Source: Flavobacteriales bacterium (GTDB lineage: Bacteria > Bacteroidota > Bacteroidia > Flavobacteriales_E > Vicingaceae). Taken from it: a stretch of DNA of 64,000 bases. Under the pieces are notes generated by a model. The model was not told the DNA's origin and made no database searches. It was given only the letters and a program-made list of their open reading frames with translations. Of this stretch, positions 9,164 through 19,187 are shown in pieces (position 1 is the first letter of the stretch; each line of letters opens with the position of its first letter). The translations under genes and the position numbers were made by a program. The stretch lies in NCBI GenBank assembly GCA_905339165.1, contig CAJPFH010000035.1, positions 1 to 64,000 on the forward strand, written 5' to 3'.

Positions 9164-9898
9164 TTGAAAATTAACCAACACATAACCCGCCTCATTTTTA
9201 TTTTTTGTTTGGTATTAACAGTAACCTACGCAAAAGCCCAAAAAGAACGTCCCAAAAATTTACCTCGCTTCGATCACAATTTATTTCACTTTGGCTTTAT
9301 TCTAGGAATAAACAACGCAGATTTCACATTGCACAGAAAACCGCCCAATCAGGTTTTTGATTCTTTAATGATATTAGACGTTACCAAACAACCCGGATTT
9401 AATTTAGGAATTGTGTCCGAACTGCATATTACAAAAAATATTAAAATGCGTTTTGTACCCTCTTTATCTTTTGCCCAACGCGATATTAATTACCAATTTC
9501 AAGGTAAAAAATACGTAGCCTTTGTAAAGCAGGTAGAATCTACATACCTTGAATTTCCGGTACTTTTCAAATTAAAATCCGACAGGGTAAACAATTTTAG
9601 TGGGTACGTAATTGCCGGAGGAAAATACTCTTTAGACTTAGCCAGCAACGAAAAAGCTGATAATGCAGGAAACAACTTAAGCGATATTGTAGTTAAAATA
9701 AAGCGAAACGATTATCATTTTGAGGCCGGTTGGGGAATGGAATTTTATCTAGAATATTTTAAGTTTGGACTGGAGCTTAAAATGTCTTACGGTATAAAAA
9801 ATATTTTAGTACCCGATACTCCACCTACTATCTTTTCTTCGCCAATAGAAGTGCTACGTTCTAAAATGTTTTTACTTTCATTTACTTTTGAAGGATAG
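9164..9898 (+). CDS. porT: PorT/SprT-like T9SS outer-membrane protein
   Basis: 244 aa from a TTG at 9164, which gives a compact signal peptide (MKINQHITRLIFIF..., cut after AKA before QKERP). A TTG at 9143 would add seven polar residues. The mature part is a small outer-membrane beta-barrel with alternating strands: FHFGFILGINNADF near the start, a long central segment with AFVKQVESTYLEFPVLFKL, and a final strand LLSFTFEG. PorT (P. gingivalis) and SprT (Flavobacterium) are required for T9SS. Assignment rests on barrel features and on position directly after ubiE, a conserved arrangement. A generic PorT-fold barrel remains possible. Confidence 0.8.
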   Translation: MKINQHITRLIFIFCLVLTVTYAKAQKERPKNLPRFDHNLFHFGFILGINNADFTLHRKPPNQVFDSLMILDVTKQPGFNLGIVSELHITKNIKMRFVPSLSFAQRDINYQFQGKKYVAFVKQVESTYLEFPVLFKLKSDRVNNFSGYVIAGGKYSLDLASNEKADNAGNNLSDIVVKIKRNDYHFEAGWGMEFYLEYFKFGLELKMSYGIKNILVPDTPPTIFSSPIEVLRSKMFLLSFTFEG

Positions 9899-11472
9899 TG
9901 AAAACTGTTGACATACTCGTTTCTCTGAGCGAACTGGAAAACTCAGCTTTGCACAAACGCATCATTGCAGAAAACATAGCCGTAAATATTTCTGAAATTG
10001 AAGCCATAGAATTGGTGAAACGATCTATTGATGCACGCAGTAAAATACCCAAGTTTGCTCTTCGTTATCAGGTTTATTTCAACAACGAATACCCTGTTAA
10101 ACCTGCATTTTATACTCAATATAAAAACGTAGAAAACAAACCCTACGTTGTCGTAGTAGGATTTGGGCCTGCCGGCATCTTTGCCTCTTTACGACTTATA
10201 GAACATGGTATTAAACCCATTATTATTGAGAAGGGAAAAGAGGTAATGAGCCGCAGAAGGGATATTGCTGCCATACACAAAGAAGGAATAATAAACCCCA
10301 CTTCTAATTACTGTTTTGGCGAAGGAGGAGCGGGTACTTTTTCCGATGGAAAACTCTATACCCGCTCTACCAAAAGAGGGGATGTTCAGCACGTATTGGA
10401 AACCATGGTATTTCACGGAGCCTCTCCCGATATTTTAATTGATGCTCACCCACATATTGGCACCAATAGATTACCGAAAGTAGTAATCGCCATGAGGCAA
10501 ACCATAGAAAAATTTGGTGGAAAAATCTATTTTAATTGCTCATTAAACGATATTGAAATTGAAAATAATAAAATAAAATCCGTTTCAACCTTATGCGGAA
10601 AGCATATCATAACCAACCGAATCATTTTAGCTACAGGTCATTCTGCCCGCGATATTTTTGAACTCCTGTACAATAAAAAAATTGAAATAAATTACAAGCC
10701 TTTTGCCATGGGTGTAAGAGTAGAACACCCTCAGGAATTAATTGATAAAATTCAATATCACTCCGCCATTAGACATCCCAGCCTCCCTCCCGCTTCTTAT
10801 AAATTAGTACACCAGCACAACCAAAGAGGAGTGTATTCATTTTGCATGTGCCCCGGAGGTGTAATTGCCCCTTGTGCTACTCAGGCTGGTGAAATTGTAA
10901 CCAACGGATGGTCGCCTTCTAAAAGAAATAATCCTTTTGCCAATTCCGGAATAGTGGCAGAAATTAAAAAAACAGACCTTGAAAAATTTGGAATCGACAA
11001 TCCTCTGGCAGGCATACTCTATCAACAAGAAGTAGAAAAAAAAATGTTTCGTATTGCAGGAAATAACACACAAACTCAAGTAGGGCAAAAAGCCCCGGCA
11101 CAAAGACTTTCTGATTTTGTATTTGGAAAACACTCTGCCACATTAAACAAAACCAGCTATTTTCCTGACACGGTAAGTACCGAATTGCACAAAGAACTTC
11201 CACCAACCATTGCACAAGCTTTACAAGAAAGCTTTAAAATATTTGGAAAAAAAATGAAAGGATTTTTAAGCAACGAAGCAATGATAGTAGCCGTAGAATC
11301 AAGAACCTCCTCGCCTATTCAAATTCCACGAAATCCTATAACACTTGAGCATATACATACAAACGGATTATACCCTTGTGGCGAAGGAGCCGGATATGCT
11401 GGCGGCATTGTTTCGGCTGCCATAGACGGCATAAAATGTGCTGATGCTATTGCTCTAAAACAGAACGCATAA
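9898..11472 (+). CDS. Uncharacterised FAD-dependent dehydrogenase (COG2509 type)
   Basis: 524 aa. Residues ~1-80 are the N-terminal domain usual in this family. The Rossmann FAD motif is VVVVGFGPAGIFAS near residue 85, followed by IIIEKGKEV. The segment NYCFGEGGAGTFSDGKLYTR is a family signature, and the C-terminus has the second FAD-binding element GLYPCGEGAGYAGGIVSAA. Substrate unknown. The GTG start shares its G with the porT TAG stop (TAGTG), so translation is probably coupled. Its 3' end overlaps the convergent methylase gene by 26 bases. Confidence 0.88.
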   Translation: MKTVDILVSLSELENSALHKRIIAENIAVNISEIEAIELVKRSIDARSKIPKFALRYQVYFNNEYPVKPAFYTQYKNVENKPYVVVVGFGPAGIFASLRLIEHGIKPIIIEKGKEVMSRRRDIAAIHKEGIINPTSNYCFGEGGAGTFSDGKLYTRSTKRGDVQHVLETMVFHGASPDILIDAHPHIGTNRLPKVVIAMRQTIEKFGGKIYFNCSLNDIEIENNKIKSVSTLCGKHIITNRIILATGHSARDIFELLYNKKIEINYKPFAMGVRVEHPQELIDKIQYHSAIRHPSLPPASYKLVHQHNQRGVYSFCMCPGGVIAPCATQAGEIVTNGWSPSKRNNPFANSGIVAEIKKTDLEKFGIDNPLAGILYQQEVEKKMFRIAGNNTQTQVGQKAPAQRLSDFVFGKHSATLNKTSYFPDTVSTELHKELPPTIAQALQESFKIFGKKMKGFLSNEAMIVAVESRTSSPIQIPRNPITLEHIHTNGLYPCGEGAGYAGGIVSAAIDGIKCADAIALKQNA

Positions 11473-12205
11473 TTTCTGAACATAAAATTCCTGTAGCAAT
11501 AGCTACATTTAGTGATTCAGCGGTATGCTTCCCAGGTATAGAAACATACTCATTAATGTACCTTTTGCATACCTCATCAATACCATGCGATTCGCTACCC
11601 ATCACCAATACCATTGGGCTCTTAAAAGAATAAGAATAAACCGATGTTCCTTTCATATCTGCACCCAAAATAGTAATCTCATTATTCTTGCATCTCTCTA
11701 AAAATTCTTCGGAATTTACAACGTAAATTTTTACTCTAAACAAAGATCCCATTGCCGATTGTATCACTTTTGAGTTGAATGCATCAGTCGTATGCTCCGA
11801 ACAAAAAATATGCGATACACCAAACCAATCGGCCGTACGTATAATGGTTCCCAAATTACCGGGGTCGTTTACATTCGATAAAAATAGCGATACGCCTTTT
11901 TTTATCTCCAAAAAATTCATTTCGTAATGAGGCGTTTTGGCCACTGCCAACACCTGGTTGGGTGTTTTCAAATGACTGATTTGCTGAAGTTCTTTCTCGC
12001 TTACCACAATCGTTTCAACCTTATTCAACAAATTGTTGTTTTTTTCTACCCATCGATTCAATGCATAAACAGACTTAACTTCTAAATTAGATGATAGTAA
12101 TTCATAAACTACTTTTTCGCCCTCGGCCACAAAATAGCCCTGTTCCCTCCTGTGAATTTTATCATGTAATTGTTTTATATTTTTCTTTTGAGCCTGAGTA
12201 AGCAT
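11447..12205 (-). CDS. TrmH/SpoU-type RNA 2'-O-methyltransferase
   Basis: 252 aa from the ATG at 12205 (MLTQAQKKNIKQLHDK); the frame extends 15 residues further, but family members begin here. Residues ~1-95 are the SpoU substrate-binding domain (GYFVAEGEKVVYELL). Residues ~100-250 are the SPOUT methylase: motif 1 LSNVNDPGNLGTIIRTADWFGV, motif 2 LVMGSESHGI, motif 3 VSIPGKHTAESLNVAIATGI. It 2'-O-methylates a ribose in tRNA or rRNA; target unknown. Position between porT and a BamA-family gene is common in Bacteroidota. Confidence 0.92.
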   Translation of the reverse strand: MLTQAQKKNIKQLHDKIHRREQGYFVAEGEKVVYELLSSNLEVKSVYALNRWVEKNNNLLNKVETIVVSEKELQQISHLKTPNQVLAVAKTPHYEMNFLEIKKGVSLFLSNVNDPGNLGTIIRTADWFGVSHIFCSEHTTDAFNSKVIQSAMGSLFRVKIYVVNSEEFLERCKNNEITILGADMKGTSVYSYSFKSPMVLVMGSESHGIDEVCKRYINEYVSIPGKHTAESLNVAIATGILCSEIMRSVLEQ

Positions 12206-12217
12206 ATCTTTAATTGG

Positions 12218-12225
12218 TAGATTTG
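12218..12225 (+). promoter_or_regulatory. -7 box TAGATTTG close to the tamL start
   Basis: Full match to TAnnTTTG; the box ends 7 bases before the ATG at 12233, so a transcript from it would have almost no leader. No convincing -33 element. Confidence 0.5.
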
Positions 12226-12232
12226 CAAAGGT

Positions 12233-14557
12233 ATGAGAATACATTGGCAATGGACATACAAACTATTTACTTTTGCAATATTTCTATTTTGTATTGTATT
12301 ATTTTCTGCCTGCAACCCTACCAAAAACCTTAAAAACAACGAACTTCTAGTAAATCGAGTAAAAGTGAAAACTGATACTCGAAAAGTCTCAAACGATGAA
12401 CTGTTGGCCATTGTAAAGCAAAAGCCCAATCGAAGAATTTTAGGCCTCTTTCGTTTTCATTTAACCATTTATAATCTTTATAAAAAAGAAAGTGATGACA
12501 TTCTTAGAAAAACGGTTGGTGAACCTCCGGTTATTTATGATTCGCTACTTACCAATAAAACAGAACAACAACTTTACTTGCTAATGAAAAACAGAGGTTT
12601 TTTTGAGGCAGAGGTACAAACAGTAAAAAAAAATCGAAAGAAAAAAGTAAACTTAACCTACCGGATAAGGTCTAAACAAGCCTACATAGTTCAAAATATA
12701 AAAATTGATTGTGCCGATAAAAATATCAAGGATATTATTGACTATTCCGTTGATGAAATAAAACAACTGGAAAAACAAAACTTTAATACGGACAAGTTAA
12801 ATAAACTAAGAGAAACTATTTCAAAGAATATCCGAAACAACGGATATTATTTCTTTTCGAAAGATTATATAAACTATACGGCCGATACAGTAAACAAAGA
12901 GTATGCTGTAGATATTACACTACACATATTACCCTTCCGAGAAAAACAAAAAACCATATCCAATACCGATTCTACTGTTTTTAGTTTACACAAAAACTAT
13001 AAAATCGGAAATATTTATATTAGGCAAGATTTTGAACCTTCTGTTCCCAACCTGGCAGGCGATACACTCATTGACAGAGGAGGAATCTACTTTATACAAA
13101 ACGGAAAGCCCCGTTTTAAACCGGCCATCTTAAGCTACACACTGCTTCTGAACAAGGACGGCTTTTATTCCCAAACCGACCATGAACTAAGCTATAAACG
13201 CTTTAATTCGTTAAAAGTTTTTAAATACACGAACATACAAATAACCAAATCACCAACAACCAGTTCCGAAAATTTATTAGACTGCTATGTGTATCTCTCT
13301 CCATTGCTTACCCGAAGTTTTTCCTTAGAAGCCGAAGGCACCAATACCGGAGGAAACCTTGGAATTGCAGGCAATATTTCTTACCAAAACCGAAATACAT
13401 TCAGAGGAGCCGAATTACTAAATATTAAATTAAAAGGAGGAATAGAGGCTCAACCTCTTATTATTCGCTCAACTGAAAACAGTGAAATAATAAATAATCT
13501 GCCTTTTAATACCATAGAGTTTGGACCCGAAATTACATTTGAAGTTCCAAAGTTTTTAATGCCTATCAGAATTGATAAATTTTCTAAGAGAGCAAACCCA
13601 AAAACCATTTTTCAAACTTCTTATAATTTCCAACAACGCCCCGATTACAACCGCTCCGTTTTCCAAACCGATTTTGGATACTACTGGAATGAATCTGATT
13701 TTAAAAAGCATATTATTTCTCCCATCGATTTAAGTTTAGTAAAATTAAATCCAAGCCCTACCTTTAAACAATTGTTAGACTCCATAAACGACCCCTTTTT
13801 ACTTAACTCTTACCGCGACCATTTAATTTTAGCAGTAAAATACAGTTATATTTTCAATAATCAATCTAAACCAAAACAACTACACTATTACTATTTCCGA
13901 TTTAATTTTGAAACAGCCGGTAATGTGTTAAATACCGTAAGCAAGGTAATGGATTTTCCATTAGATGAACTCGGAAGTTTTGAGTTCTTTGGAATTCGAT
14001 TTTCGCAATACGTGCGTTCTAATATTGATTTTCGCTACTACATAAAACAAAAAAATGCTACTACTGCTTTTCGTGTTGCCACAGGAGCCGGTTTGCCATA
14101 CGGCAATGTAAATGCACTTCCTTTCGAAAAAGGCTTTTACGGAGGAGGAGCAAACGGAATGAGAGCTTGGAGAGTAAGAACATTAGGGCCGGGTTCATTA
14201 TCCGATAGTTTAATCTCCAGTCGCATTGACCAAATTGGCGAAATGCACCTAGAAGGAAACATAGAGTACCGTTTTGATATTTCAAAACTCTTTAAAGGAG
14301 CCTTTTTTATAGATGCCGGAAACATTTGGATGTTAAATAAAAATCAGAACAGACCTAATGCAGAATTTAATATTTCTAGATTTTGGAGAGATATTGCTCT
14401 TGGAACCGGCTTTGGTATGCGATTAGATTTCGGATACTTTTTGCTTCGCTTCGATTTAGGTATTCCATTAAAAATTCCATCATCAGAAAACCCATACTTA
14501 ATAAAACCTCGGTTTAATGCACCTCCTCTAAATTTGGGTATCGGCTATCCGTTCTAA
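12233..14557 (+). CDS. tamL: BamA/TamA-family outer-membrane lipoprotein (TamL-like)
   Basis: 774 aa. The N-terminus is a lipoprotein signal with lipobox LFSAC (Cys27), which separates it from classical BamA/TamA. Residues ~30-330 hold POTRA-like repeats. Residues ~370-774 are an Omp85 16-stranded barrel: the loop-6 region has GGANGMRAWRVRTLGPGSL, matching the VRGF/Y-type motif, and the end is LGIGYPF with a terminal aromatic. Lipidated TamA homologues (TamL) are known from Bacteroidota and work in outer-membrane assembly. Start is fixed by the signal peptide; there is no other Met before the lipobox. Confidence 0.85.
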   Translation: MRIHWQWTYKLFTFAIFLFCIVLFSACNPTKNLKNNELLVNRVKVKTDTRKVSNDELLAIVKQKPNRRILGLFRFHLTIYNLYKKESDDILRKTVGEPPVIYDSLLTNKTEQQLYLLMKNRGFFEAEVQTVKKNRKKKVNLTYRIRSKQAYIVQNIKIDCADKNIKDIIDYSVDEIKQLEKQNFNTDKLNKLRETISKNIRNNGYYFFSKDYINYTADTVNKEYAVDITLHILPFREKQKTISNTDSTVFSLHKNYKIGNIYIRQDFEPSVPNLAGDTLIDRGGIYFIQNGKPRFKPAILSYTLLLNKDGFYSQTDHELSYKRFNSLKVFKYTNIQITKSPTTSSENLLDCYVYLSPLLTRSFSLEAEGTNTGGNLGIAGNISYQNRNTFRGAELLNIKLKGGIEAQPLIIRSTENSEIINNLPFNTIEFGPEITFEVPKFLMPIRIDKFSKRANPKTIFQTSYNFQQRPDYNRSVFQTDFGYYWNESDFKKHIISPIDLSLVKLNPSPTFKQLLDSINDPFLLNSYRDHLILAVKYSYIFNNQSKPKQLHYYYFRFNFETAGNVLNTVSKVMDFPLDELGSFEFFGIRFSQYVRSNIDFRYYIKQKNATTAFRVATGAGLPYGNVNALPFEKGFYGGGANGMRAWRVRTLGPGSLSDSLISSRIDQIGEMHLEGNIEYRFDISKLFKGAFFIDAGNIWMLNKNQNRPNAEFNISRFWRDIALGTGFGMRLDFGYFLLRFDLGIPLKIPSSENPYLIKPRFNAPPLNLGIGYPF

Positions 14558-14578
14558 TAAATCTCTGTAAATCACACG

Positions 14579-14608
14579 TTTGTTTTATTATTAATTTTAT
14601 TAGTTTTG
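14579..14608 (+). promoter_or_regulatory. fbaB promoter, TTTG-N18-TAGTTTTG
   Basis: -33 element TTTG at 14579-14582 and -7 box TAGTTTTG at 14601-14608, 18 bases apart. The box ends 35 bases before the fbaB ATG. One of the two most complete promoters in the window. Confidence 0.7.
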
Positions 14609-14643
14609 TCGTCCGTTTCTACTAGAATTCAAAAACTCATTAT

Positions 14644-15702
14644 ATGTCAATAAACACCATTGAAAAGCTCATTGGAAAAGAAACCGAGCAACTCTTAAAC
14701 CACCGTTGTACAACCATACCGAAAGATTTACTTACTCTACCCGGACCTGATTTTATAGACCAATCCTATGGTTTAAGTAACAGAAGCCCTCAAGTTCTAA
14801 GAAGTTTACACTCTCTTTATCATTCCGGAAGGCTCGCTGGCACAGGATATGTTAGTATTTTACCCGTAGATCAGGGAATAGAACACTCTGCAGGTGCCTC
14901 GTTTGCCCCCAACCCCATTTACTTTAATCCTGAAAATATAGTAAAATTGGCCATTGAAGGAGGATGCAATGGAGTTGCTTCCACATTTGGCGTACTGGCC
15001 TCTTGCTCCAGAAAATATGCACATAAAATCCCTTTTATTGTAAAAATAAACCATAACGAATTTCTCTCTTATCCCAATAAATACGACCAAATACTGTTCG
15101 GAAGCGTAGAAGAAGCATGGAATTTAGGAGCCACTGCAGTGGGAGCTACTATTTACTTCGGTTCACCTGAAAGCGGCCGACAAATTATTGAAATAGCCCA
15201 AGCCTTTGAAAGAGCACACCAACTGGGAATGGCCACTATTTTGTGGTGCTATTTAAGAAATAATGCCTTTAAAAAAGACGGAATAGATTATCATGTTGCC
15301 ACAGATATTACGGCCCAAGCCAACCATCTTGGGGTTACCATTCAGGCCGATATTATAAAACAAAAACTGCCCGAAAACAACGGAGGATACACCGCCATCA
15401 ATTTTGGCAAAACACATAAAAAAGTTTATACTGAACTTACCACCGATAACCCTATAGACCTTTGCCGTTACCAAGTTGCAAACTGTTATATGGGTAAAGC
15501 CGGATTAATAAACTCCGGTGGAGCCTCCTCTGGCGATTCGGACTTAGCCGAAGCCGTGAAAACAGCCATTATAAACAAAAGGGCAGCCGGACACGGATTA
15601 ATTTCGGGAAGAAAAGCATTTCAAAGACCTATGAATGATGGGGTAGCTCTTTTAAATGCCATTCAAGACGTGTATTTAAACAAGGATATTACAATTGCCT
15701 AA
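14644..15702 (+). CDS. fbaB: Class I fructose-bisphosphate aldolase (DhnA/FbaB type)
   Basis: 352 aa, close to the ~350 aa of E. coli FbaB. It cleaves fructose-1,6-bisphosphate through a Schiff-base lysine; Lys239 in [15 protein letters not shown] is the likely residue. Other landmarks are [35 protein letters not shown] and the phosphate-binding [17 protein letters not shown]. Because this enzyme is reversible it serves glycolysis or gluconeogenesis. accD follows after 17 bases, so the two are probably one operon. Confidence 0.95.
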   Translation: MSINTIEKLIGKETEQLLNHRCTTIPKDLLTLPGPDFIDQSYGLSNRSPQVLRSLHSLYHSGRLAGTGYVSILPVDQGIEHSAGASFAPNPIYFNPENIVKLAIEGGCNGVASTFGVLASCSRKYAHKIPFIVKINHNEFLSYPNKYDQILFGSVEEAWNLGATAVGATIYFGSPESGRQIIEIAQAFERAHQLGMATILWCYLRNNAFKKDGIDYHVATDITAQANHLGVTIQADIIKQKLPENNGGYTAINFGKTHKKVYTELTTDNPIDLCRYQVANCYMGKAGLINSGGASSGDSDLAEAVKTAIINKRAAGHGLISGRKAFQRPMNDGVALLNAIQDVYLNKDITIA

Positions 15703-15719
15703 TCTAAAATTCTAAATTT

Positions 15720-16565
15720 ATGGGATGGTTTAAGCGAATTAAAGAGGGAATTGTAACCCCCACAAAAGAAAAAAAAGAAACACCCGAAGGATTGTGGTAC
15801 AAATGCCCTAAATGTAAACAGGTGGTTACCAGCATAGACCACGCTAACAACTTATGGGTTTGTGATGCATGTCAGTACCACTCCAGAATAGATTCCGAGC
15901 AATATTTTTCCTTTTTATTTGATGATGGAAAGTACAAAGAATTAAACGAAAACATATCTTCGGCCGACCCATTGAAATTTACCGATACAAAAGGCTACAA
16001 AGAACGTATTGCAGAAACACAAAAGAAATCGGGCTTAACCGATGCCGTAAGAACCGCAACCGGAAAAATAAACAAACATACCGTAGTAATGGCTTGTATG
16101 GACTTCAATTTCATTGGCGGATCTATGGGTTCGGTAGTAGGGGAAAAAATTGCCAGGGCCATAGACCATTCCTTACGTTACAAAATCCCATTTATTATGA
16201 TTTCGAAATCGGGAGGAGCACGAATGATGGAAGCCGCATTCTCGCTTATGCAAATGGCAAAAACATCTGCCAAGTTATCTTTGTTGGCTCAAGCCAAAAT
16301 ACCATACATTTCTATATTAACAGACCCCACAACCGGAGGAATTACCGCTTCATTTGCCATGTTAGGCGATTTAAACATTGCCGAACCTAATGCCCTAATA
16401 GGGTTTGCAGGCCCTCGCGTGGTAAAAGAAACCATTAAAAAAGACCTTCCGGAGGGTTTTCAAACTTCTGAATTTGTGCTAGAACACGGTTTTTTAGACC
16501 TTATTGTAAATAGAAAAGACTTAAAAACAAAACTGTCTCATCTTTTAGAAATATTTAAAAAATAG
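15720..16565 (+). CDS. accD: Acetyl-CoA carboxylase carboxyltransferase subunit beta
   Basis: 281 aa. It transfers the carboxyl group from biotin to acetyl-CoA together with AccA. The N-terminal zinc ribbon is intact: Cys29, Cys32, Cys48 and Cys51 (YKCPKCK ... WVCDACQYH). The crotonase-fold carboxyltransferase core contains [39 protein letters not shown] and the oxyanion-site segment GFAGPRVV. Likely cotranscribed with fbaB. A protein-sized frame at 16094-16390 in another phase is a shadow. Confidence 0.97.
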   Translation: MGWFKRIKEGIVTPTKEKKETPEGLWYKCPKCKQVVTSIDHANNLWVCDACQYHSRIDSEQYFSFLFDDGKYKELNENISSADPLKFTDTKGYKERIAETQKKSGLTDAVRTATGKINKHTVVMACMDFNFIGGSMGSVVGEKIARAIDHSLRYKIPFIMISKSGGARMMEAAFSLMQMAKTSAKLSLLAQAKIPYISILTDPTTGGITASFAMLGDLNIAEPNALIGFAGPRVVKETIKKDLPEGFQTSEFVLEHGFLDLIVNRKDLKTKLSHLLEIFKK

Positions 16566-16596
16566 GTCTTAATTAAAAAAGTATTCTAATTTTTCC

Positions 16597-16604
16597 TACC
16601 TTTG
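16597..16604 (+). promoter_or_regulatory. rpsO promoter, -7 box TACCTTTG
   Basis: A match to the strongest Bacteroidota form of the -7 box, ending 32 bases before the rpsO ATG, leaving a short leader. No TTG at the usual -33 distance was seen. Confidence 0.7.
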
Positions 16605-16636
16605 CCGTCCTTAAAAAAATTATATTTGTAGGCATT

Positions 16637-16906
16637 ATGTATTTAACAACCGAAATTAAAAAAACCATTTTCAAGCAGTACGGAGGTTCTGAAGTGAACA
16701 CAGGTTCTACCGAAGGGCAGATTGCGTTGTTTACCCAACGCATTAACCACTTAACCGAACACCTTAAAAAAAACAAAAACGACAAGAATACAGAACGATC
16801 TTTAGTAAGGTTAGTTGGCAAAAGAAGAAGTTTGCTCAATTATCTTAAAGACAGCGATATTGGAAAATATCGTAAACTAATAGAGGAACTAGAACTAAGA
16901 AAATAG
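16637..16906 (+). CDS. rpsO: 30S ribosomal protein S15
   Basis: 89 aa, the standard length. It binds 16S rRNA early in 30S assembly. Landmarks: GSTEGQIALFTQRINHLTEHL, then DKNTERSLVRLVGKRRSLLNYL with the rRNA-contacting basic loop, and the ending DIGKYRKLIEELELRK. A terminator hairpin separates it from pnp, matching the classic rpsO-pnp order in which S15 and PNPase expression are linked. Confidence 0.98.
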   Translation: MYLTTEIKKTIFKQYGGSEVNTGSTEGQIALFTQRINHLTEHLKKNKNDKNTERSLVRLVGKRRSLLNYLKDSDIGKYRKLIEELELRK

Positions 16907-16939
16907 GTTTTCTATAAGAAAGCCATAATATAAAATTTC

Positions 16940-16974
16940 AAAAAGGGGGCAGGTTGAAATAACTCCCCCTTTTT
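16940..16974 (+). terminator. Hairpin between rpsO and pnp
   Basis: Perfect 10-bp stem (A5G5 at 16940-16949 with C5T5 at 16965-16974) around a 15-base loop, followed by a short G and more T. It could terminate rpsO mRNA fully or partly before pnp. Confidence 0.75.
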
Positions 16975-17005
16975 GCATTTTAAATACTAAATAAAAAGAA
17001 AAAAG

Positions 17006-19156
17006 ATGAATCCAATTACAAAAACATTTACACTACCCAATGGGCGTGAAGTTTCCATAGAAACAGGAAAACTAGCTAAACAAGCAGATGGATCGGTTGT
17101 AGTAAAAATGGGTAACACCATGTTACTGGCAACCGTAGTATCTAACAAAACAGCCGGAGAGAATATCGATTTTTTACCCCTCACCGTAGATTATAGAGAA
17201 AAATTCTCGGCCACCGGAAAATTTCCGGGAGGCTTCCTAAAAAGAGAAAATAGACTTTCTGATTCAGAAATATTAGTATCTCGCTTAATTGATAGAGCTC
17301 TACGCCCACTCTTTCCGGAAGATTATCATGCCGAAACGCAAGTCCAGGTAATGCTTATTTCGGCAGATGTAGCTACTCCTCCCGATGCACTTGCTTGTTT
17401 AGCAGCCTCTGCAGCCATTATGGTTTCGGATGTTCCCTTTAACGGGCCCGTTTCGGAAGTTCGTGTAGCAAGAATAAATGGCAAATTAGAAATTAACCCC
17501 GATTTTGCTGAACTCCCAACTGCAGATATTGACCTTATTGTAGCCGGAACAACTGATAGTATTATGATGGTTGAAGGAGAAATGAAAGAAGTTTCAGAAA
17601 ATGAAATGATGGAAGCCATAAATTATGCACACGAAGAAATAAAAAAACAATGTGCTGTTCAAAAAGAGTTAGAAAGTTTAGTACAAAAAGCCCTTACTAA
17701 AAGAGAATACTGCCACGAAAAAAGCAATGAAGAACTGAAAAGCAAAATACACACTTTTGCCTACGAAAAATGCTATGAAATTGCAAAGAAAGGCTTGGCC
17801 GACAAGCACAAAAGAGCCCAACTTTTTAACGAGGTAAAAGAGGCTTTTATTGCTTCTCTTAACCCAGATGAAGCCTCTGAAAATGCATTTTTAATTAACC
17901 AGTATTTTCATGCTACCGAAAAAGAAGCCGTAAGAAATGTGATTCTAAGCGAACGGACTCGACTAGATGGACGTAAACTCAATGAAATTCGCCCTATTTG
18001 GTCTGAAGTAGATTATTTACCTGGCGCACATGGTTCAGCCATTTTTACTCGTGGTGAAACTCAATCACTTACCACAGTAACTCTCGGAACAAAAAGGGAC
18101 GAACAATCTATTGACGGTGCCGTTGTAGAAGGCTCCGAGAAATTTATTTTACATTATAATTTCCCTTCTTTTTCTACCGGAGAAGCTAGACCCAACAGAG
18201 GTCCTGGAAGAAGAGAAATTGGTCATGGTAATCTAGCTCTCAGAGCCTTAAAACCAGTTGTGCCTTTTGGAGTTTTAAACCCTTATACAGTACGCATTGT
18301 TTCCGATATCTTAGAATCGAATGGTTCTTCCTCTATGGCCACTGTTTGTGCCGGAACCCTTGCTCTAATGGATGCCGGAGTACAAATATCGGCCCCTGTT
18401 TCGGGTATTGCCATGGGCTTAATTACGGATGAAAACTCAGGTAAATATGCCGTTCTCTCCGACATTTTAGGAGATGAGGACCATTTAGGCGATATGGATT
18501 TTAAAGTTACCGGCACAGAAAAAGGAATTACGGCTTGCCAAATGGATATTAAAGTAAAAGGCCTTTCTTCTGAAATTATGAGCGAAGCATTAAAACAAGC
18601 CAAAGAAGGAAGATTACATATACTGAACGAGATTTGCAAAACCATGAAAACACCCAACAGTGATTACAAACCACATGTGCCACGAATTATTCAGTTAACC
18701 ATTCCAAAAGATATGATTGGTGCTGTAATTGGTCCAGGCGGAAAAGTAATTCAAGGAATTCAAGAAGAAACGCAAACTACTATTGTAATAGAAGAAGTAA
18801 ATGGTATGGGTGTAATAGACATTGTTTCTGCCAACAAAGAAAACAGCGATGCTGCATTAGCCAGAATTAAAGGTATTGTAGCTGTGCCCGAAGTAGGTGA
18901 AGTTTATAGAGGTAAAGTTAAAAACATTGCGGCTTTTGGTGCATTCGTAGAAATTCTGCCAGGAAAAGACGGGCTTCTTCATATTTCCGAAATAGAATGG
19001 AGAAGATTAGATAAAGTAGAAGAAGTGCTGAAAGAAGGAGATGTAATTGATGTTAAATTAATTGGTGTTGATCCAAAAACGGGAAAGTTTAAACTCTCGA
19101 GAAAAGTTTTATTAGAAAAACCAAGCAACCATAACGATTCGGTTGCAAGCAATTAA
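17006..19156 (+). CDS. pnp: Polyribonucleotide nucleotidyltransferase (PNPase)
   Basis: 716 aa, full length. A phosphorolytic 3'-5' exoribonuclease of RNA turnover. Domains: first RNase PH core ~10-145 ([21 protein letters not shown]), helical linker ~150-300, second RNase PH core ~315-530 with the catalytic acidic motif [20 protein letters not shown] domain ~555-615 ([20 protein letters not shown]) and S1 domain ~625-695 ([20 protein letters not shown]). Preceded by the rpsO hairpin. The stop codon overlaps the stem of the following terminator. Confidence 0.98.
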   Translation: MNPITKTFTLPNGREVSIETGKLAKQADGSVVVKMGNTMLLATVVSNKTAGENIDFLPLTVDYREKFSATGKFPGGFLKRENRLSDSEILVSRLIDRALRPLFPEDYHAETQVQVMLISADVATPPDALACLAASAAIMVSDVPFNGPVSEVRVARINGKLEINPDFAELPTADIDLIVAGTTDSIMMVEGEMKEVSENEMMEAINYAHEEIKKQCAVQKELESLVQKALTKREYCHEKSNEELKSKIHTFAYEKCYEIAKKGLADKHKRAQLFNEVKEAFIASLNPDEASENAFLINQYFHATEKEAVRNVILSERTRLDGRKLNEIRPIWSEVDYLPGAHGSAIFTRGETQSLTTVTLGTKRDEQSIDGAVVEGSEKFILHYNFPSFSTGEARPNRGPGRREIGHGNLALRALKPVVPFGVLNPYTVRIVSDILESNGSSSMATVCAGTLALMDAGVQISAPVSGIAMGLITDENSGKYAVLSDILGDEDHLGDMDFKVTGTEKGITACQMDIKVKGLSSEIMSEALKQAKEGRLHILNEICKTMKTPNSDYKPHVPRIIQLTIPKDMIGAVIGPGGKVIQGIQEETQTTIVIEEVNGMGVIDIVSANKENSDAALARIKGIVAVPEVGEVYRGKVKNIAAFGAFVEILPGKDGLLHISEIEWRRLDKVEEVLKEGDVIDVKLIGVDPKTGKFKLSRKVLLEKPSNHNDSVASN

Positions 19157-19187
19157 AAAAAGGGTACCTAATGGGTTCCCTTTTTTT
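19155..19187. terminator. Terminator between convergent pnp and the DUF3352 gene
   Basis: A7GGG pairs with CCCT7, continued by a mismatch and three more pairs around a 5-base loop (19155-19168 with 19174-19187). Long A and T tracts on both sides would let it work for both strands. Confidence 0.75.

Noticed and set aside
16094-16390. 98-codon open frame in another phase inside accD
   Set aside because: It overlaps an intact accD with all key residues and shows no recognisable domain.
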